Source: Ponticaulis koreensis DSM 19734 (GTDB lineage: Bacteria > Pseudomonadota > Alphaproteobacteria > Caulobacterales > Hyphomonadaceae). Taken from it: 64,000 nucleotides of DNA. The stretch is taken from contig NZ_ATVJ01000001.1 of the NCBI RefSeq assembly GCF_000420665.1, positions 124,001 to 188,000 on the forward strand. Reading direction: 5' to 3'. This document shows, piece by piece, positions 8,204 through 17,869 of the stretch. The position numbers and the translations under genes are program-made. The notes under the pieces are model-generated. The model ran no database searches. It saw only the letters and a program-made list of their open reading frames with translations, and had not been told where the DNA came from. Numbering within the stretch: position 1 is the stretch's first letter; each line of letters starts with the position of its first letter.

Positions 8204-8860
8204 TCAGGCCTCGTCCGGCGGAAGATAGTCCTCAATCACCCAGTCTTCATCCGCTGCCATGACTTCCCATTTCAGAAATTCCGGCTGGGCGAGCAGAAGA
8301 TCGCAATAGTCCTGAAATTCCGGCTCAAGCTCGATCGCAAATGTACGGAACCGGCTGGCAACCGGCGTATAGAACGCGTCCGCAATGGACCAGTCGCCAA
8401 AAAGGAATGGCCCGCCGGACCGGTGAAGCGCCATGCCCCACCCAATCTTCATGCGGGCAATCTCTGCATACACCTCATCAGAGAGCGCTTTGCGAGGCTT
8501 GTGATCACGGCCGAGATCCATTGGAAGTTCGCGCCGGATCGGCTGGAAGCCTGCATGCATCTGACCGGCCAGCATACGCGCCATACCGCGCGCGACCTCA
8601 TCCTTTGGCCAGAGCGATGGCACTTGTTCTGCGGCCCATTCGCTGATCGCCAGACTGTCTGAAATAGACTCGTCGCCCAGCATAAGCGCAGGCACGAGGC
8701 CAAACGGAGAGACTTTCCTCACCTCTTCGCGGAATTTGTCCGTCCGCAGCGGATGGAACTCCGCTGTGTACTCGATACCAGCACGTTCCAGCACCAGATA
8801 AGGGCGCATAGACCAGCTGGAGTAACGGGCATTACCGAGAATCAGGTGAGGCTTCGTCAT
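8204..8860 (-). CDS. Glutathione S-transferase family protein
   Basis: About 218 residues with a thioredoxin-like N-terminal domain (LILGNARYSSWSMRPYLVLE, where SSWSMR is the usual glutathione-site segment of this group) and an all-helical C-terminal domain (WSIADAFYTPVASRF). It is likely cytosolic, conjugating or reducing substrates with glutathione. The start at 8860 is chosen because the chain then begins directly with the thioredoxin-like strand and lies 1 bp after the mtnP stop, so the two genes are translationally close-coupled. A longer version starting inside mtnP adds nine residues unlike the family. Confidence 0.9.
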   Translation of the reverse strand: MTKPHLILGNARYSSWSMRPYLVLERAGIEYTAEFHPLRTDKFREEVRKVSPFGLVPALMLGDESISDSLAISEWAAEQVPSLWPKDEVARGMARMLAGQMHAGFQPIRRELPMDLGRDHKPRKALSDEVYAEIARMKIGWGMALHRSGGPFLFGDWSIADAFYTPVASRFRTFAIELEPEFQDYCDLLLAQPEFLKWEVMAADEDWVIEDYLPPDEA

Positions 8861-8861
8861 C

Positions 8862-9734
8862 TTAGAGCACCCGCCCGGCAACAGCATCCAGCTTCGCCAT
8901 AAGCTCAGGGTTACGAACGTCAGCAGGCGTCATGATCGCAAAGTCGAGGCAGCTCTCAATGCCCTGCGTACCGTTCGTACGCGGTGTACCCTGAAGGCCA
9001 GCGCAGAGCGTCTTTATCAGCTCTTTCGCGTTGGACGAGTTCGCCGCCATAATTTTGAGAACGTTCTCTACAGAAACATCGTCTTCTTCTTCGTGCCAAC
9101 AGTCATAGTCGGTCACCATGGCGACAGTCGCGTACGGGATTTCTGCTTCGCGTGCGAGCTTGGCTTCCGGCATGTTGGTCATACCGATCACATCACAACC
9201 CCAGCTGCGATAGAGCTGGCTTTCGGCGTAGGTCGAAAACTGCGGGCCTTCCATGACGATATATGTGCCGCCTTTATGGCAGGTCGCGCCCACAGCCTGA
9301 CCTGCCTCGTAAGCAAGCTGCGACAGGCGTTCGCAAATCGGGTGCGCCATGGAGACGTGCGCCACACAGCCGTCACCGAAGAAGCTCTTCTCACGCGCAA
9401 AGGTGCGATCAATGAATTGATCGATGAAGACGAAATGGCCCGGCGCATATTGCTGCTGAAGCGAGCCAACCGCCGAAATAGACAGGATGTCTGTCACACC
9501 TGCGCGCTTCAGAACATCAATATTGGCCTGATAGTTCACATGGGTTGGCGACAGGCGGTGGCCTTTGCCATGACGTGGCATGAAGACGAGTTCGACATCG
9601 CCCATATTGCCGCGCATCACGCTGCCGGACGGTTCGCCCCACGGGCTGGAAATCTGCTCTTCGCGCGCATTCTCAAGGCCGTCAATTTCATAAAGGCCGG
9701 AACCACCCAGAACGCCCAGAACCCATTTCGACAT
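8862..9734 (-). CDS. mtnP: S-methyl-5'-thioadenosine phosphorylase
   Basis: 290 residues of the PNP/MTAP family. LGVLGGSGLYEIDGL is the N-terminal phosphate-binding glycine loop, FMPRHGKGHRLSPTHVNYQA the conserved RHG...NY region, and GMTNMPEAKLAREAEIPYA the base and ribose site. It splits methylthioadenosine, a polyamine and homoserine-lactone by-product, into adenine and methylthioribose-1-phosphate for methionine salvage. The adenine released can be used by the apt product encoded at 5446-5973. It is the first gene of a pair with the GST gene downstream. Confidence 0.95.
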   Translation of the reverse strand: MSKWVLGVLGGSGLYEIDGLENAREEQISSPWGEPSGSVMRGNMGDVELVFMPRHGKGHRLSPTHVNYQANIDVLKRAGVTDILSISAVGSLQQQYAPGHFVFIDQFIDRTFAREKSFFGDGCVAHVSMAHPICERLSQLAYEAGQAVGATCHKGGTYIVMEGPQFSTYAESQLYRSWGCDVIGMTNMPEAKLAREAEIPYATVAMVTDYDCWHEEEDDVSVENVLKIMAANSSNAKELIKTLCAGLQGTPRTNGTQGIESCLDFAIMTPADVRNPELMAKLDAVAGRVL

Positions 9735-9841
9735 ATCGTCATCCCACGCTTTTATTGCTTTAAGTCCGTCCTATTCCCTGCACCGGAATGAATGGAAGGT
9801 CCAGACACCTCACAGAGAGATTGATAATTTTGCGACGTCGG

Positions 9842-11068
9842 TCAGAGCGTTGCGGCGTGACGGGCCAGCCCTTTGGCGACGGCGCTGAAACGGTCATTGT
9901 CCAGCATGGTCGCGTGCGCGAACTGGCTCACAAAATGACGCTCTACAGCCGGAATAAGCGTCGAGCCGCCGACCATCAGAATGTCCGTCACCTGATGATG
10001 CGTGACGCCAGCGCTTTTGAGGCACTCCTGCGCGGCAACATCCATGGCTTCGATCGTCTCGGCGATCAGCGCATTGAATGCTAGCTGCGCGACAGTATGG
10101 CTGAGATCAGCCCTTGCAGCCCTGTACTTGAACTCAGCCGTATCTGCGGAGCTGAGGTCAATCTTCATCTGCTCGACCTTGCTGGCATAGAGCCCGCCTT
10201 CAAAATTGCGGATGAGATTATCAAAGGCGCGAAGGCCCGGGCTTTGCGGACTATGCTTGACCAGCCAGTCAATCTCGCGGCGCATATTCGGCAGATAGAG
10301 CATGTTATGGCTCTTCCAGTCCGACAGGGTCACGTAAGGTGCGACAGGGACTGGCAGCCCATTTTCCGAGAGCGTTTCCAAGCGCCCGAATAGCGGTGTC
10401 AGCTCGAAATAACTGAGGATGCGGTCAAAGTCGTTGCCGCCCAGATAGACGCCGGAACTCGCCAACACATCAAAGCCTTCATTGTCGTCGCTGACGCGCA
10501 CAACGGAGAAATCCGACGTACCGCCACCGATATCTACGACAAAAGCGAGGTTTTCACGCCCGAGCGGAAAATCGACCGAATGCGCAGCAGCAACCGGCTC
10601 CGGCATGAACGAAACATCTTTCACGCCGATTTCCTTCAGGCAGGTTTCGAGCACATCCTGTGCGCGTTTATCCCTCGCGGGGTCTGTATCGTTGAAGGAA
10701 ACAGGACGTCCCTGCACGACCAGATCAATGCTGTCTTGCGCAGTCTTCTCAATCTGATGAATCGAGCGAGCAAGGAAGTCGGAGATAACCTTCTGGAACG
10801 GGATGCGACGGCCATCCAGCTGTGTCGTGTCTTCAATCAGCTCAGTGCCGAGGATTGACTTGATAGACCGCATCAGGCGGCCCTCTTCTCCCTCGGAGTA
10901 AATCTCAAGCGCTGCGTTACCGATGGTGAAGCTGCGCGTTCCGGCTTCGTAGAAAATAGCTGTCGGGATAGAGGTTTCGCCCGGCTCAATCTCGGTCAGA
11001 CGAATATCTTTACCATGCACGGCAGCGATCGCTGTGTTGGATGTTCCAAAGTCAATGCCTGCGCGCAT
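9842..11068 (-). CDS. Hsp70/DnaK-like ATPase-domain protein (YegD type)
   Basis: About 408 residues, shorter than DnaK (about 640): essentially the actin-like ATPase domain without the peptide-binding domain. Motifs are the phosphate-1 loop GIDFGTSNTAIA at the N-terminus, VDIGGGTSDFSVV (phosphate-2) in the middle, and VGGSTLIPAVE (adenosine motif) near the end. E. coli YegD has a similar make-up and its role is unclear. The start at 11068 has AGGGAGG just upstream; a longer frame lacks a site. It is a single gene on the minus strand, after the terminator of the bc1 operon. Confidence 0.9.
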   Translation of the reverse strand: MRAGIDFGTSNTAIAAVHGKDIRLTEIEPGETSIPTAIFYEAGTRSFTIGNAALEIYSEGEEGRLMRSIKSILGTELIEDTTQLDGRRIPFQKVISDFLARSIHQIEKTAQDSIDLVVQGRPVSFNDTDPARDKRAQDVLETCLKEIGVKDVSFMPEPVAAAHSVDFPLGRENLAFVVDIGGGTSDFSVVRVSDDNEGFDVLASSGVYLGGNDFDRILSYFELTPLFGRLETLSENGLPVPVAPYVTLSDWKSHNMLYLPNMRREIDWLVKHSPQSPGLRAFDNLIRNFEGGLYASKVEQMKIDLSSADTAEFKYRAARADLSHTVAQLAFNALIAETIEAMDVAAQECLKSAGVTHHQVTDILMVGGSTLIPAVERHFVSQFAHATMLDNDRFSAVAKGLARHAATL

Positions 11069-11120
11069 ATCCGCCTCCCTGAACAACCAGCCTAGCCGTA
11101 AAAAACCGCCCGTAAACAAA

Positions 11121-11146
11121 GAAGGCTGCGATCACTCGCAGCCTTC
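11121..11146 (-). terminator. Intrinsic terminator of the cytochrome bc1 operon
   Basis: A perfect 11-bp stem, GAAGGCTGCGA (11121-11131) and TCGCAGCCTTC (11136-11146), with a 4-base loop. On the minus strand it is followed by TTTGTTT. It lies 25 bp past the petC stop. Confidence 0.85.
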
Positions 11147-11171
11147 TGAGATTTCTTATTGCTGGAGCAGC

Positions 11172-12080
11172 CTAGTGCTCAACATTCCGCCAGATTGCCT
11201 TGTAGGAGAAGTATACAAGGATCGCGAGGAAGAAGAGATAAATCATCACGACGAGGCCGAGAGACTTACGGTTTTCCATTTTCGGCTCTGACGCCCAAGC
11301 GAGGAACTGAGAAATGTCGTAAGCGATCTGCTCCTGAGTAGCTTCTGTGCCGTCCATATAGTCAACGCGGCCGTCTGAAAGTTGCGGAGGCATAGCGAGG
11401 TAGCCACCAGCCGGTGCGTGGCGAGGGTCACCATCCCAGTTACCAGACGTGTCGCCCGGGAAGTATGGGTTGTAGTACAGGCCAGCAGGCTGCGTCAGAA
11501 CACCGTGAGAGTGGTCGTCATTGAAGTGTAGCTCATCGCCATACTCACCCTGGAACTCTTCATAAGAAGGGTAACCTGTCATGAGACGGTAGATATAGTC
11601 TGCGCCACCTGGACGCGCTTTCACGATAACCGAGAAATCCGGAGGGATCGCGCCGCCGTTAGCTGCAGCAGCAGCCTGAACGTTCGGATACGGGCTCGGG
11701 AAACGGTCAGCCGGACGACGCGGGCGAGCAACTTCATCACCGTAATCGTCGATTTCAGTGATTTCGTACTGGCGCGCGAATTCAGCTACAGCAGCTTCAG
11801 TCGCTTCCGGGTCGTCAGCATTGTAGAACGGACCGCCTGGCTCACCGAGGTTACGGTAAGACAGAAGTTCCATTGAGTGACACGCCGCACAGACTTCGGT
11901 GTAAACCTGGAAGCCACGCTGGACAGATGCCTGGTCGAATTTGCCGAACACACCTTCAAACGGCCAGTCCGGCAGCGGAGCATCGCCTTCAGACAGTGGC
12001 ATGGTGCCGCCGGCGGCCATAGCGGCTGGAGAAAGCCCGAGAAGGGCAAGACCAGCGAGGCAGGCTTTAAACGCTTTCAT
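11172..12080 (-). CDS. petC: Cytochrome c1 of the bc1 complex
   Basis: 302 residues. An N-terminal Sec signal peptide (LAGLALLGLSPAAMAAGG) is followed by the heme-c motif CAACHSMELLSYRNLG. A late methionine region, likely PAGGYLAMPPQLSDG, would give the second heme ligand. A C-terminal anchor helix (LGLVVMIYLFFLAILVYFSY) holds the domain to the inner membrane. It accepts electrons from the Rieske centre and passes them to a soluble or membrane cytochrome c. It is the last gene of petABC, 12 bp after petB, and a strong terminator follows. Confidence 0.97.
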   Translation of the reverse strand: MKAFKACLAGLALLGLSPAAMAAGGTMPLSEGDAPLPDWPFEGVFGKFDQASVQRGFQVYTEVCAACHSMELLSYRNLGEPGGPFYNADDPEATEAAVAEFARQYEITEIDDYGDEVARPRRPADRFPSPYPNVQAAAAANGGAIPPDFSVIVKARPGGADYIYRLMTGYPSYEEFQGEYGDELHFNDDHSHGVLTQPAGLYYNPYFPGDTSGNWDGDPRHAPAGGYLAMPPQLSDGRVDYMDGTEATQEQIAYDISQFLAWASEPKMENRKSLGLVVMIYLFFLAILVYFSYKAIWRNVEH

Positions 12081-12092
12081 AAAGGCCTCTCC

Positions 12093-13583
12093 TTATTCAG
12101 CTGCTACGGCGTCAGCAGAGCCGTTAGATTTGTGGATAGAGTCTGCGATGGACTCTGGTTCATCCTTCGGACGCTCAATCAGACCAAGCAGCGGAATGAT
12201 GATCAGGAAGTATGCGAAGTAGAGGAATGTCAGAAGCTGAGCGACTGGCAGCCAAGTCAGACCGTGGTGCTTCACAGTTGCCTCAGCCGTTGTGCCGGAC
12301 GCTTCTGCAAATTCCACTGCATCTTCATAGTGTGCGAAGTCGACAATCACACGCTCTGAATTGCTGGACACGATCTTACCGTGGTGAGCTTCTGCAACAG
12401 CAAGTGCTTCAGGAGCTTCTTCCAGAGACACTTCATAACGGAGTGTGTCTTCGCCAGTCTTGATCACGATGTCGTCCGGGTTAGACGCACCAGCAACACC
12501 CAGAAGCAGGCAGACAGCTACGAAGCCAAGGAAGAACTGACGAGCCAGCGGACGGTAACGCAGAGAGCGTACCTTGGACGTGTCGAGCCATGGCAGAACG
12601 AAGAGAACTGCAATCGCACCAAACATCGCGATAACACCACCGAGTTTCGCAGGGATCGGACCGATGTCGAACGTGATCGCACGCAGGATCGCGTAGAATG
12701 GAAGCAGGTACCACTCCGGAACGATATGCGCAGGTGTCTTCAGCGGGTTGCCTTCAATGTAGTTGTCAGCATGGCCAAGAACGTTCGGCGCATAGAAGAC
12801 GAAGCCAGCGAAGATCATCAGGAAGACGATGATCGCGAAGCCGTCTTTCACCGTGTAGTACGGGTGGAACGGAACTGTGTCTTTCTTCTCGTCTTTGACG
12901 TCTACGCCAGTCGGGTTGTTGTTGCCCGTTGTGTGGAACGCCCAGATGTGAAGGATCACAACACCTGCGATCATGAATGGAAGCAGGTAGTGGAGAGAGA
13001 AGAAGCGGTTCAGCGTAGCGTTACCGATAGATGGTGCACCCTGCAGCCAGATTTTGATCTGCTCACCGACCAGTGGAATAGCACCGATCAGGTTTGTGAT
13101 AACGGACGCGCCGTGCAGAGACATCTGACCCCATGGGAGAACGTAGCCCATGAAGGCTGTACCCATCATGAGAAGGTAGATGATAACACCGAGGATCCAG
13201 CTGATCTCGCGCGGAGCTTTGTAAGATCCGTAATAGAGGCCGCGGAACATGTGGATGTACACCGCAAGGAAGAACATGGAAGCGCCGTTCGCGTGGATGT
13301 AACGGATCAGCCAGCCATATTCGACGTCACGCATAATGCGCTCAACGCTCGCAAACGCCATGTCGACGTGTGGAACGTAGTGCATTGCGAGAACGATACC
13401 GGTGATGATCTGTGTGACGAGGCAGACCGCGAGGATCGCACCAAACGTCCACCAGTAGTTCAGGTTTTTCGCTACCGGAAAACCTACAAAAGAATCATGG
13501 ACCAGACGCACGATCGGAAGACGCGCATCGATCCATTTCTCAATGCCGGTACCCGGCTTGTATGTGGATTCATGTCCGCTCAT
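12093..13583 (-). CDS. petB: Cytochrome b of the bc1 complex, with an extended loop before the last helix
   Basis: 496 residues. The two heme-b ligand pairs are visible as His97/His111 and His198/His212, and the quinol-oxidation motif PEWY is at 289-292. Eight membrane helices fit the classic fold. The protein is longer than most bacterial cytochromes b (about 400-445 residues) because about 75 residues (roughly 367-441) are inserted between helix 7 and the last helix. The insert is hydrophilic, with an alternating pattern that could be a small alpha/beta domain. It catalyses ubiquinol oxidation with proton translocation. It lies 21 bp after petA and 12 bp before petC. Confidence 0.97.
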   Translation of the reverse strand: MSGHESTYKPGTGIEKWIDARLPIVRLVHDSFVGFPVAKNLNYWWTFGAILAVCLVTQIITGIVLAMHYVPHVDMAFASVERIMRDVEYGWLIRYIHANGASMFFLAVYIHMFRGLYYGSYKAPREISWILGVIIYLLMMGTAFMGYVLPWGQMSLHGASVITNLIGAIPLVGEQIKIWLQGAPSIGNATLNRFFSLHYLLPFMIAGVVILHIWAFHTTGNNNPTGVDVKDEKKDTVPFHPYYTVKDGFAIIVFLMIFAGFVFYAPNVLGHADNYIEGNPLKTPAHIVPEWYLLPFYAILRAITFDIGPIPAKLGGVIAMFGAIAVLFVLPWLDTSKVRSLRYRPLARQFFLGFVAVCLLLGVAGASNPDDIVIKTGEDTLRYEVSLEEAPEALAVAEAHHGKIVSSNSERVIVDFAHYEDAVEFAEASGTTAEATVKHHGLTWLPVAQLLTFLYFAYFLIIIPLLGLIERPKDEPESIADSIHKSNGSADAVAAE

Positions 13584-13604
13584 AGGAGCTCCCCATTCGT
13601 GCGG

Positions 13605-14168
13605 TTAGAGTGAGATCGTGACGGCAGAGCCGTCCGCATTGTACTCGTACGTCGGAACCGGAAGGTTCGTCGGCGCAGGACCTTTGCGAATACGACCTGA
13701 TGTATCGTAGTGTGAACCGTGGCACGGGCAATACCAGCCACCGAACTCACCAGTGTTGGAGCCTGGGCCAACCGGTACGCAGCCAAGGTGTGTACAAGAA
13801 CCGGAAACGACCAGAATGGCCGGGTTCAGTGTACCGTCAGCGCGCGCAACCAGACGTTCTTCGTCAGTTTGCGGGTCAGGCAGGTCGCCAGCTTCTACGG
13901 ATTCTGCGGCTGCAATTTCTGCCGCTGTACGGTGGCGGATGAAGAATGGCTTACCACCAATCAGCACACGAATCTCGCCGCCCTCAGGGATATCCGTAAT
14001 CGGAACCTCAAGGCTTGAAGCTGCGCGTGTGTCCAGCGCCGGAAGCATTTGAGCGATGAATGGCCACGCCAGTGCGCCCGCTCCCCCGGCTACTGCTGCA
14101 CCAGCAGCGATGTGGATGAAATCGCGGCGGTCTTCATCAACCGTCTCTGTATATGTCTCGTCAGTCAC
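13605..14168 (-). CDS. petA: Rieske iron-sulfur subunit of the bc1 complex
   Basis: 187 residues. The N-terminal part carries a twin-arginine-like segment (DEDRRDFIHIAAGAAVAGGA) that serves as uncleaved membrane anchor, as usual for Rieske proteins exported by Tat. The 2Fe-2S cluster is held by CTHLGC and CPCHGSHYD, each with one Cys and one His ligand. It carries electrons from ubiquinol in cytochrome b to cytochrome c1. It is the first gene of the minus-strand operon petA-petB-petC; the promoter should lie in the 96 bp up to trmL. Confidence 0.97.
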   Translation of the reverse strand: MTDETYTETVDEDRRDFIHIAAGAAVAGGAGALAWPFIAQMLPALDTRAASSLEVPITDIPEGGEIRVLIGGKPFFIRHRTAAEIAAAESVEAGDLPDPQTDEERLVARADGTLNPAILVVSGSCTHLGCVPVGPGSNTGEFGGWYCPCHGSHYDTSGRIRKGPAPTNLPVPTYEYNADGSAVTISL

Positions 14169-14264
14169 GTTGCCATGCCCTCACAAATCGGCTTTCTGGT
14201 GGATGCCATAGCATAACCATTTTCCGTTAAAAGACTTTGCGGCGCAAAGTCGCGCAGAAATTCC

Positions 14265-14774
14265 ATGGAATCCCAGCCCAAGATGAGAGAAGCCGATACA
14301 TTGCGCCTGACTTTCTATCAACCTGATATTCCGCAGAATCTTGGAACAACTATAAGATTGTCCGCATGTTTTGGTATAAAAATGGATATAATTGAACCCT
14401 GTGGGTTCCCTTTAACGGCAAAAGCCTTAAAGCGCGCCACCCTGGACTACGGCAATTTGGCGCAGGTGAATCGCATCGATTCTGCCGAAATTTTCTTCGA
14501 CGACGCAAAAAAGGCCGGTGATCGGGTGGTTCTTTTCACGACAAAGGGCGCCGTTCCCCTACAGGATTTCAAATTCCATCCCGGCGACCGGCTTTTATTC
14601 GGCAGAGAGAGCGCAGGCGTTCCCGATGACGTGCACGAACGCTGCGATGCCCGCGTTTATATTCCGCTTCAGGAGGGTACGCGGTCTATAAATGTCGCGA
14701 CGGCAGCCGCAATTGGTACTTTTGAGGCTTTGAAACAGCTCGGCTCTCTGCCAGAACCTCTTCCGAACACATAA
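14265..14774 (+). CDS. trmL: tRNA (cytidine(34)-2'-O)-methyltransferase
   Basis: 169 residues of the SPOUT superfamily. LTFYQPDIPQNLGTTIRLSA is the typical N-terminus of TrmL/YibK, LLFGRESAGVPDDVHERCD is motif 2, and IPLQEGTRSINVATAAAIGT forms the trefoil-knot SAM site. It methylates the ribose of the wobble base in certain leucine tRNAs. The start is uncertain: the ATG at 14265 and that at 14283 both lack a strong ribosome site. The gene is divergent from petA and is followed by hemF on the same strand after 23 bp. Confidence 0.93.
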   Translation: MESQPKMREADTLRLTFYQPDIPQNLGTTIRLSACFGIKMDIIEPCGFPLTAKALKRATLDYGNLAQVNRIDSAEIFFDDAKKAGDRVVLFTTKGAVPLQDFKFHPGDRLLFGRESAGVPDDVHERCDARVYIPLQEGTRSINVATAAAIGTFEALKQLGSLPEPLPNT

Positions 14775-14797
14775 TTTGCCCCGCGCAGGACATTTGA

Positions 14798-15688
14798 ATG
14801 ACTGACCAAACGCTCGAAACCCGCAAAGACCTTGCTCGCACATGGTTCTCCGCTCTGCAGAAAGATATCATTGCGGAACTGGAATCGCTTGAGGATGAGG
14901 TCATGCCTCCTCTCTTTCACGGTGAGCCTGGCCGGTTCGAAATGACGCCATGGGCGCGGGCTAAAGGCCCTAACGGCGAAGATCAGGGTGGCGGCGTGAT
15001 GGGCCTCCTCAAAGGCCGCCTGTTCGAGAAAGCCGGTGTCCACTTCTCTGAAGTCTACGGAAAATTCTCTGAAGCCTTCGCGGCGCAGATTCCGGGCGCG
15101 GACAAATCAGACGGCATGTTTTGGGCGAGCGGCATCTCACTGATTGTTCACCCGCGCAGCCCGAAAGTGCCTGCCGTTCACATGAACACCCGCATGCTGG
15201 TCACATCAGACAGCTGGTTTGGCGGCGGCGCCGACCTGACACCGGTGCTGGAAATACAGCGTGATCAGGATCACCCGCTTGCACAGCAGTTCCACGTAGG
15301 GATGAAAGACGCGTGCGACAAGCACAATCCGGACTATTATCCGAAATTCAAGCAATGGTGCGACGAGTATTTCCATCTCCCACACCGCGACGAGCCGCGC
15401 GGTATTGGCGGCATTTTCTATGACCGTCACAATTCCGGAAACTGGGAAGCCGATTTCGCCTTCACCAAAGATGTCGGCCTGTCCTTCAAGAAAACGTATG
15501 CCGAAATTGTGCGCCAGACCTACGAACAAAGCTGGGCTGAAGCAGAGCGCGAAGAGCAACTCGTGCGCCGCGGTCGCTATGTGGAATTCAATCTTCTTTA
15601 TGACCGTGGAACGACGTTTGGCCTGAAAACCGGCGGCAATGTGAATTCAATTCTGTCGTCTATGCCGCCTGTCGCGAAATGGGTTTAG
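14798..15688 (+). CDS. hemF: Oxygen-dependent coproporphyrinogen III oxidase
   Basis: 296 residues, standard for HemF. Recognisable stretches are [11 protein letters not shown], the [20 protein letters not shown] region, and the C-terminal [19 protein letters not shown] with the residues of the active site and dimer face. It decarboxylates two propionates of coproporphyrinogen III using O2 in heme synthesis. AGGA before the start at 14798 supports the chosen ATG. Its location close to the bc1 operon is consistent with aerobic respiratory metabolism, though it is transcribed on the other strand. Confidence 0.97.
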   Translation: MTDQTLETRKDLARTWFSALQKDIIAELESLEDEVMPPLFHGEPGRFEMTPWARAKGPNGEDQGGGVMGLLKGRLFEKAGVHFSEVYGKFSEAFAAQIPGADKSDGMFWASGISLIVHPRSPKVPAVHMNTRMLVTSDSWFGGGADLTPVLEIQRDQDHPLAQQFHVGMKDACDKHNPDYYPKFKQWCDEYFHLPHRDEPRGIGGIFYDRHNSGNWEADFAFTKDVGLSFKKTYAEIVRQTYEQSWAEAEREEQLVRRGRYVEFNLLYDRGTTFGLKTGGNVNSILSSMPPVAKWV

Positions 15689-15819
15689 TGCCTGCTCTCT
15701 TTCCACGGCAAAAAATCGTCTTTCCACTCGCGAAATAAGGGAAATTACTTGTTTGGTAATGGAACCATGCGACATTCCGCACATATTATTTCGAAGTTTC
15801 AATAATGTGAGCGGCAGAC

Positions 15820-16323
15820 GTGACCACACAGGCTGTAAAACCACGCAATAATAAACACGGTTGGCTGAGCGATTTCGTTATCGTTCTCGCGGTTGTGATC
15901 ATTGCGGGTGCTGGTGCGCTGGTCAGCGGCGGCGAAGCAGACCCGTGGTATCAGGCGCTGAACAAGCCTCCGTTTAACCCGCCGGGTTATCTGTTCGGCA
16001 TTGTCTGGCCTGTGCTTTATTTTCTGATGGCCGTTTCCGCGATCATCGTTCGCCGTCAGGTGAGCTATATTGAATACGCGCCGACGACCTTCGGAATTTT
16101 CTATCTCCAGCTCTGCTTTAATGGCGCGTGGAGCTTCCTGTTCTTCTTCTTCCATCGTCCGCTCTGGGCACTGATTGACCTGACCGGGCTCTGGTTCATC
16201 ATCATCGCCATGATGTTCCACTTCGGAAAATATTCGAAGTTCGCAGCGTTCCTTCTGCTGCCATATCTCGGCTGGGTGACGTTCGCCGCTTACCTGAACG
16301 GCATGATCGTCTGGCTGAACTAG
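15820..16323 (+). CDS. tspO: TspO/MBR-family tryptophan-rich membrane protein
   Basis: 167 residues with five membrane segments. WYQALNKPPFNPPGYLFGIV is the family's conserved first loop, LYFLMAVSA the second helix, and LCFNGAWSFLFFFFHRP the W-rich third segment. TspO binds porphyrins and is linked to tetrapyrrole handling and oxygen-dependent regulation in Rhodobacter, which fits its place next to hemF. The start is a GTG at 15820; an earlier ATG is followed at once by a stop. The ribosome site is weak. The 3' end overlaps the CCA-transferase gene by 4 bp tail to tail. Confidence 0.93.
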   Translation: MTTQAVKPRNNKHGWLSDFVIVLAVVIIAGAGALVSGGEADPWYQALNKPPFNPPGYLFGIVWPVLYFLMAVSAIIVRRQVSYIEYAPTTFGIFYLQLCFNGAWSFLFFFFHRPLWALIDLTGLWFIIIAMMFHFGKYSKFAAFLLLPYLGWVTFAAYLNGMIVWLN

Positions 16324-17513
16324 TCAGACAAACCGTCCATTGAAAATCCGTTTGCGATCCAGCGCGCTTCAAGCTCGCGCAGGCGTTCACCCATGGCTGG
16401 TCCGGGCTGCACACCCTGCTTGATGAGATCGCCGCCCGTTACGGGAAAAACAGGTCGCTCCCAGCTCTCTGCCGTTTCAAGGATGGATGCCCAGCGGCCG
16501 TCCTGATCACCCGACCAGCGCCAGATGATCTCATCACGCGCTGTCATCCGTCCCATAGTGTAGAGCACGGCTTTAAGGTCATGGCCTGTGAGGTCCGCGG
16601 AAAGCTTTCCGGCGTTTTTGGCGAATTCGACAATACGGTCTTGCTCCAACCGCGACATGCGCAGGCGCGATGCTACCGCTTTCACAGTGTCCCGATCAGG
16701 CTGCAGAAAACAGAGGAAGCGTTCAAACCCTGAGAGCTTAAGCCCTGCCCCCGCTTCAATGCGAGCCGCACCGCTCAAACGCTCAATGCCCTCGGTCTCT
16801 GGCAAAATCTGCGCGAGCACCCCTGCCCCATCCATCGCTTCTACGGCGGCGTAAGGCGATGGCGCCTCCATCAAGCGCAAAAACTCTTTCCAGATTCGCT
16901 CTGCCGCGATTTGCTGAAGACCGTCTTTCAGGCGCGCACAGGCTGCTAACCCGTCTGGATCAATTCCGCCCGCATACCAGGCCGAAAACCGAAAGAACCG
17001 CAGATTGCGAAGATGGTCCTCACGCAGGCGCATATCCGGTTCGCCAATGAATATGATTTTCCGCGCCTCAAGGTCTTCCAGACCACCACCCGTCGGGTCA
17101 TGCACATCGCCCTGCATATCGGCGTAAAGCGCATTCATCCGGAAATCGCGGCGCGCGGCGTCTTCTGCCCAGTCCTTCGTAAAAGCGACCACCGCACGGC
17201 GCCCGTCTGTTTCCACATCCCGGCGAAGCGTGGTGATTTCGAAGGGTTCGGAATTGGCGATAGCGGTAATCGTGCCATGCTCATAGCCGGTCGGGATGGC
17301 GCGAATACCCGCAGCTTCCAGCGCGGCTATGGTTTCGTCAGGCTCCAGCTGTGTCGCGATATCAATATCTGTGACGGGTTCGCCAAGCAGCGTGTTACGA
17401 ACACATCCGCCGACAAAGCGCGCACCAGAGGGGCATGCCGCCTCAAGCGCCGCCATCACACGCCGCGTGGCCGTCTCAGAAAACCATGGCGCACGACGAA
17501 TACTGGTCGTCAT
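16320..17513 (-). CDS. CCA tRNA nucleotidyltransferase / poly(A) polymerase family protein
   Basis: 397 residues of the class II nucleotidyltransferase family. The head domain has RFVGGCVRNTLLGE and the metal-binding VTDIDIAT (DxD), then TLRRDVETDGR and RRDFRMNALYAD, the ribose and flexible-loop motifs. EDHLRNLRFFRFSA begins the neck and body. It adds or repairs the CCA tail of tRNA. The VRN in place of the more usual VRD is a small deviation. It overlaps the DUF6111 gene upstream by 4 bp (ATGA), so it is the last member of a translationally coupled operon. Confidence 0.93.
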   Translation of the reverse strand: MTTSIRRAPWFSETATRRVMAALEAACPSGARFVGGCVRNTLLGEPVTDIDIATQLEPDETIAALEAAGIRAIPTGYEHGTITAIANSEPFEITTLRRDVETDGRRAVVAFTKDWAEDAARRDFRMNALYADMQGDVHDPTGGGLEDLEARKIIFIGEPDMRLREDHLRNLRFFRFSAWYAGGIDPDGLAACARLKDGLQQIAAERIWKEFLRLMEAPSPYAAVEAMDGAGVLAQILPETEGIERLSGAARIEAGAGLKLSGFERFLCFLQPDRDTVKAVASRLRMSRLEQDRIVEFAKNAGKLSADLTGHDLKAVLYTMGRMTARDEIIWRWSGDQDGRWASILETAESWERPVFPVTGGDLIKQGVQPGPAMGERLRELEARWIANGFSMDGLSD

Positions 17514-17869
17514 TCGCCAACGCCGGTGTCGCGCGGCTCATACGTGACATTCTCGTCGATTTCACCGGCACGGCGTTCTACCTCATGACGCCGGCTATCA
17601 ATGCTTGCGTTCTCACACGGGATCGTACGGCTCGGCACAAGTTCGCCATTCTCAAAGCGCGGCGCTGTCGTACAGGTGCGCTCGTCGCGCGGCTCTTTGA
17701 AAAACAGGAAGAGATAAAGCGCCATCGACATCGCAAAACCGGTGATCACCAGCGCGATGATCGGCCATGGCTCACCCGGCTCGCGTCGGTTAGCCGTCGA
17801 TAAGCGGTAAACCGCAAACAGGGCCAGCGGCAGAAAGATCAGTACAAGCTGAACAATAATTCTGATCAT
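17510..17869 (-). CDS. DUF6111-family membrane protein
   Basis: About 119 residues. Two hydrophobic helices (IIVQLVLIFLPLALFAVYRL and PIIALVITGFAMSMALYLFL) are followed by a polar tail with two cysteines (RTCTTAP, IPCENAS). The pattern MIRII plus two helices is that of DUF6111, an alphaproteobacterial family of unknown function that commonly stands between a Nudix hydrolase and a CCA-transferase gene, as here. The start at 17869 overlaps the Nudix stop as ATGA. The stop overlaps the next start by 4 bp. Confidence 0.8.
   Translation of the reverse strand: MIRIIVQLVLIFLPLALFAVYRLSTANRREPGEPWPIIALVITGFAMSMALYLFLFFKEPRDERTCTTAPRFENGELVPSRTIPCENASIDSRRHEVERRAGEIDENVTYEPRDTGVGE

Noticed and set aside
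12381-13613. Open frame of about 410 codons on the plus strand opposite cytochrome b
   Set aside because: It lies fully antisense to petB, has a very charged composition without family resemblance, and results from codon bias of the petB gene.
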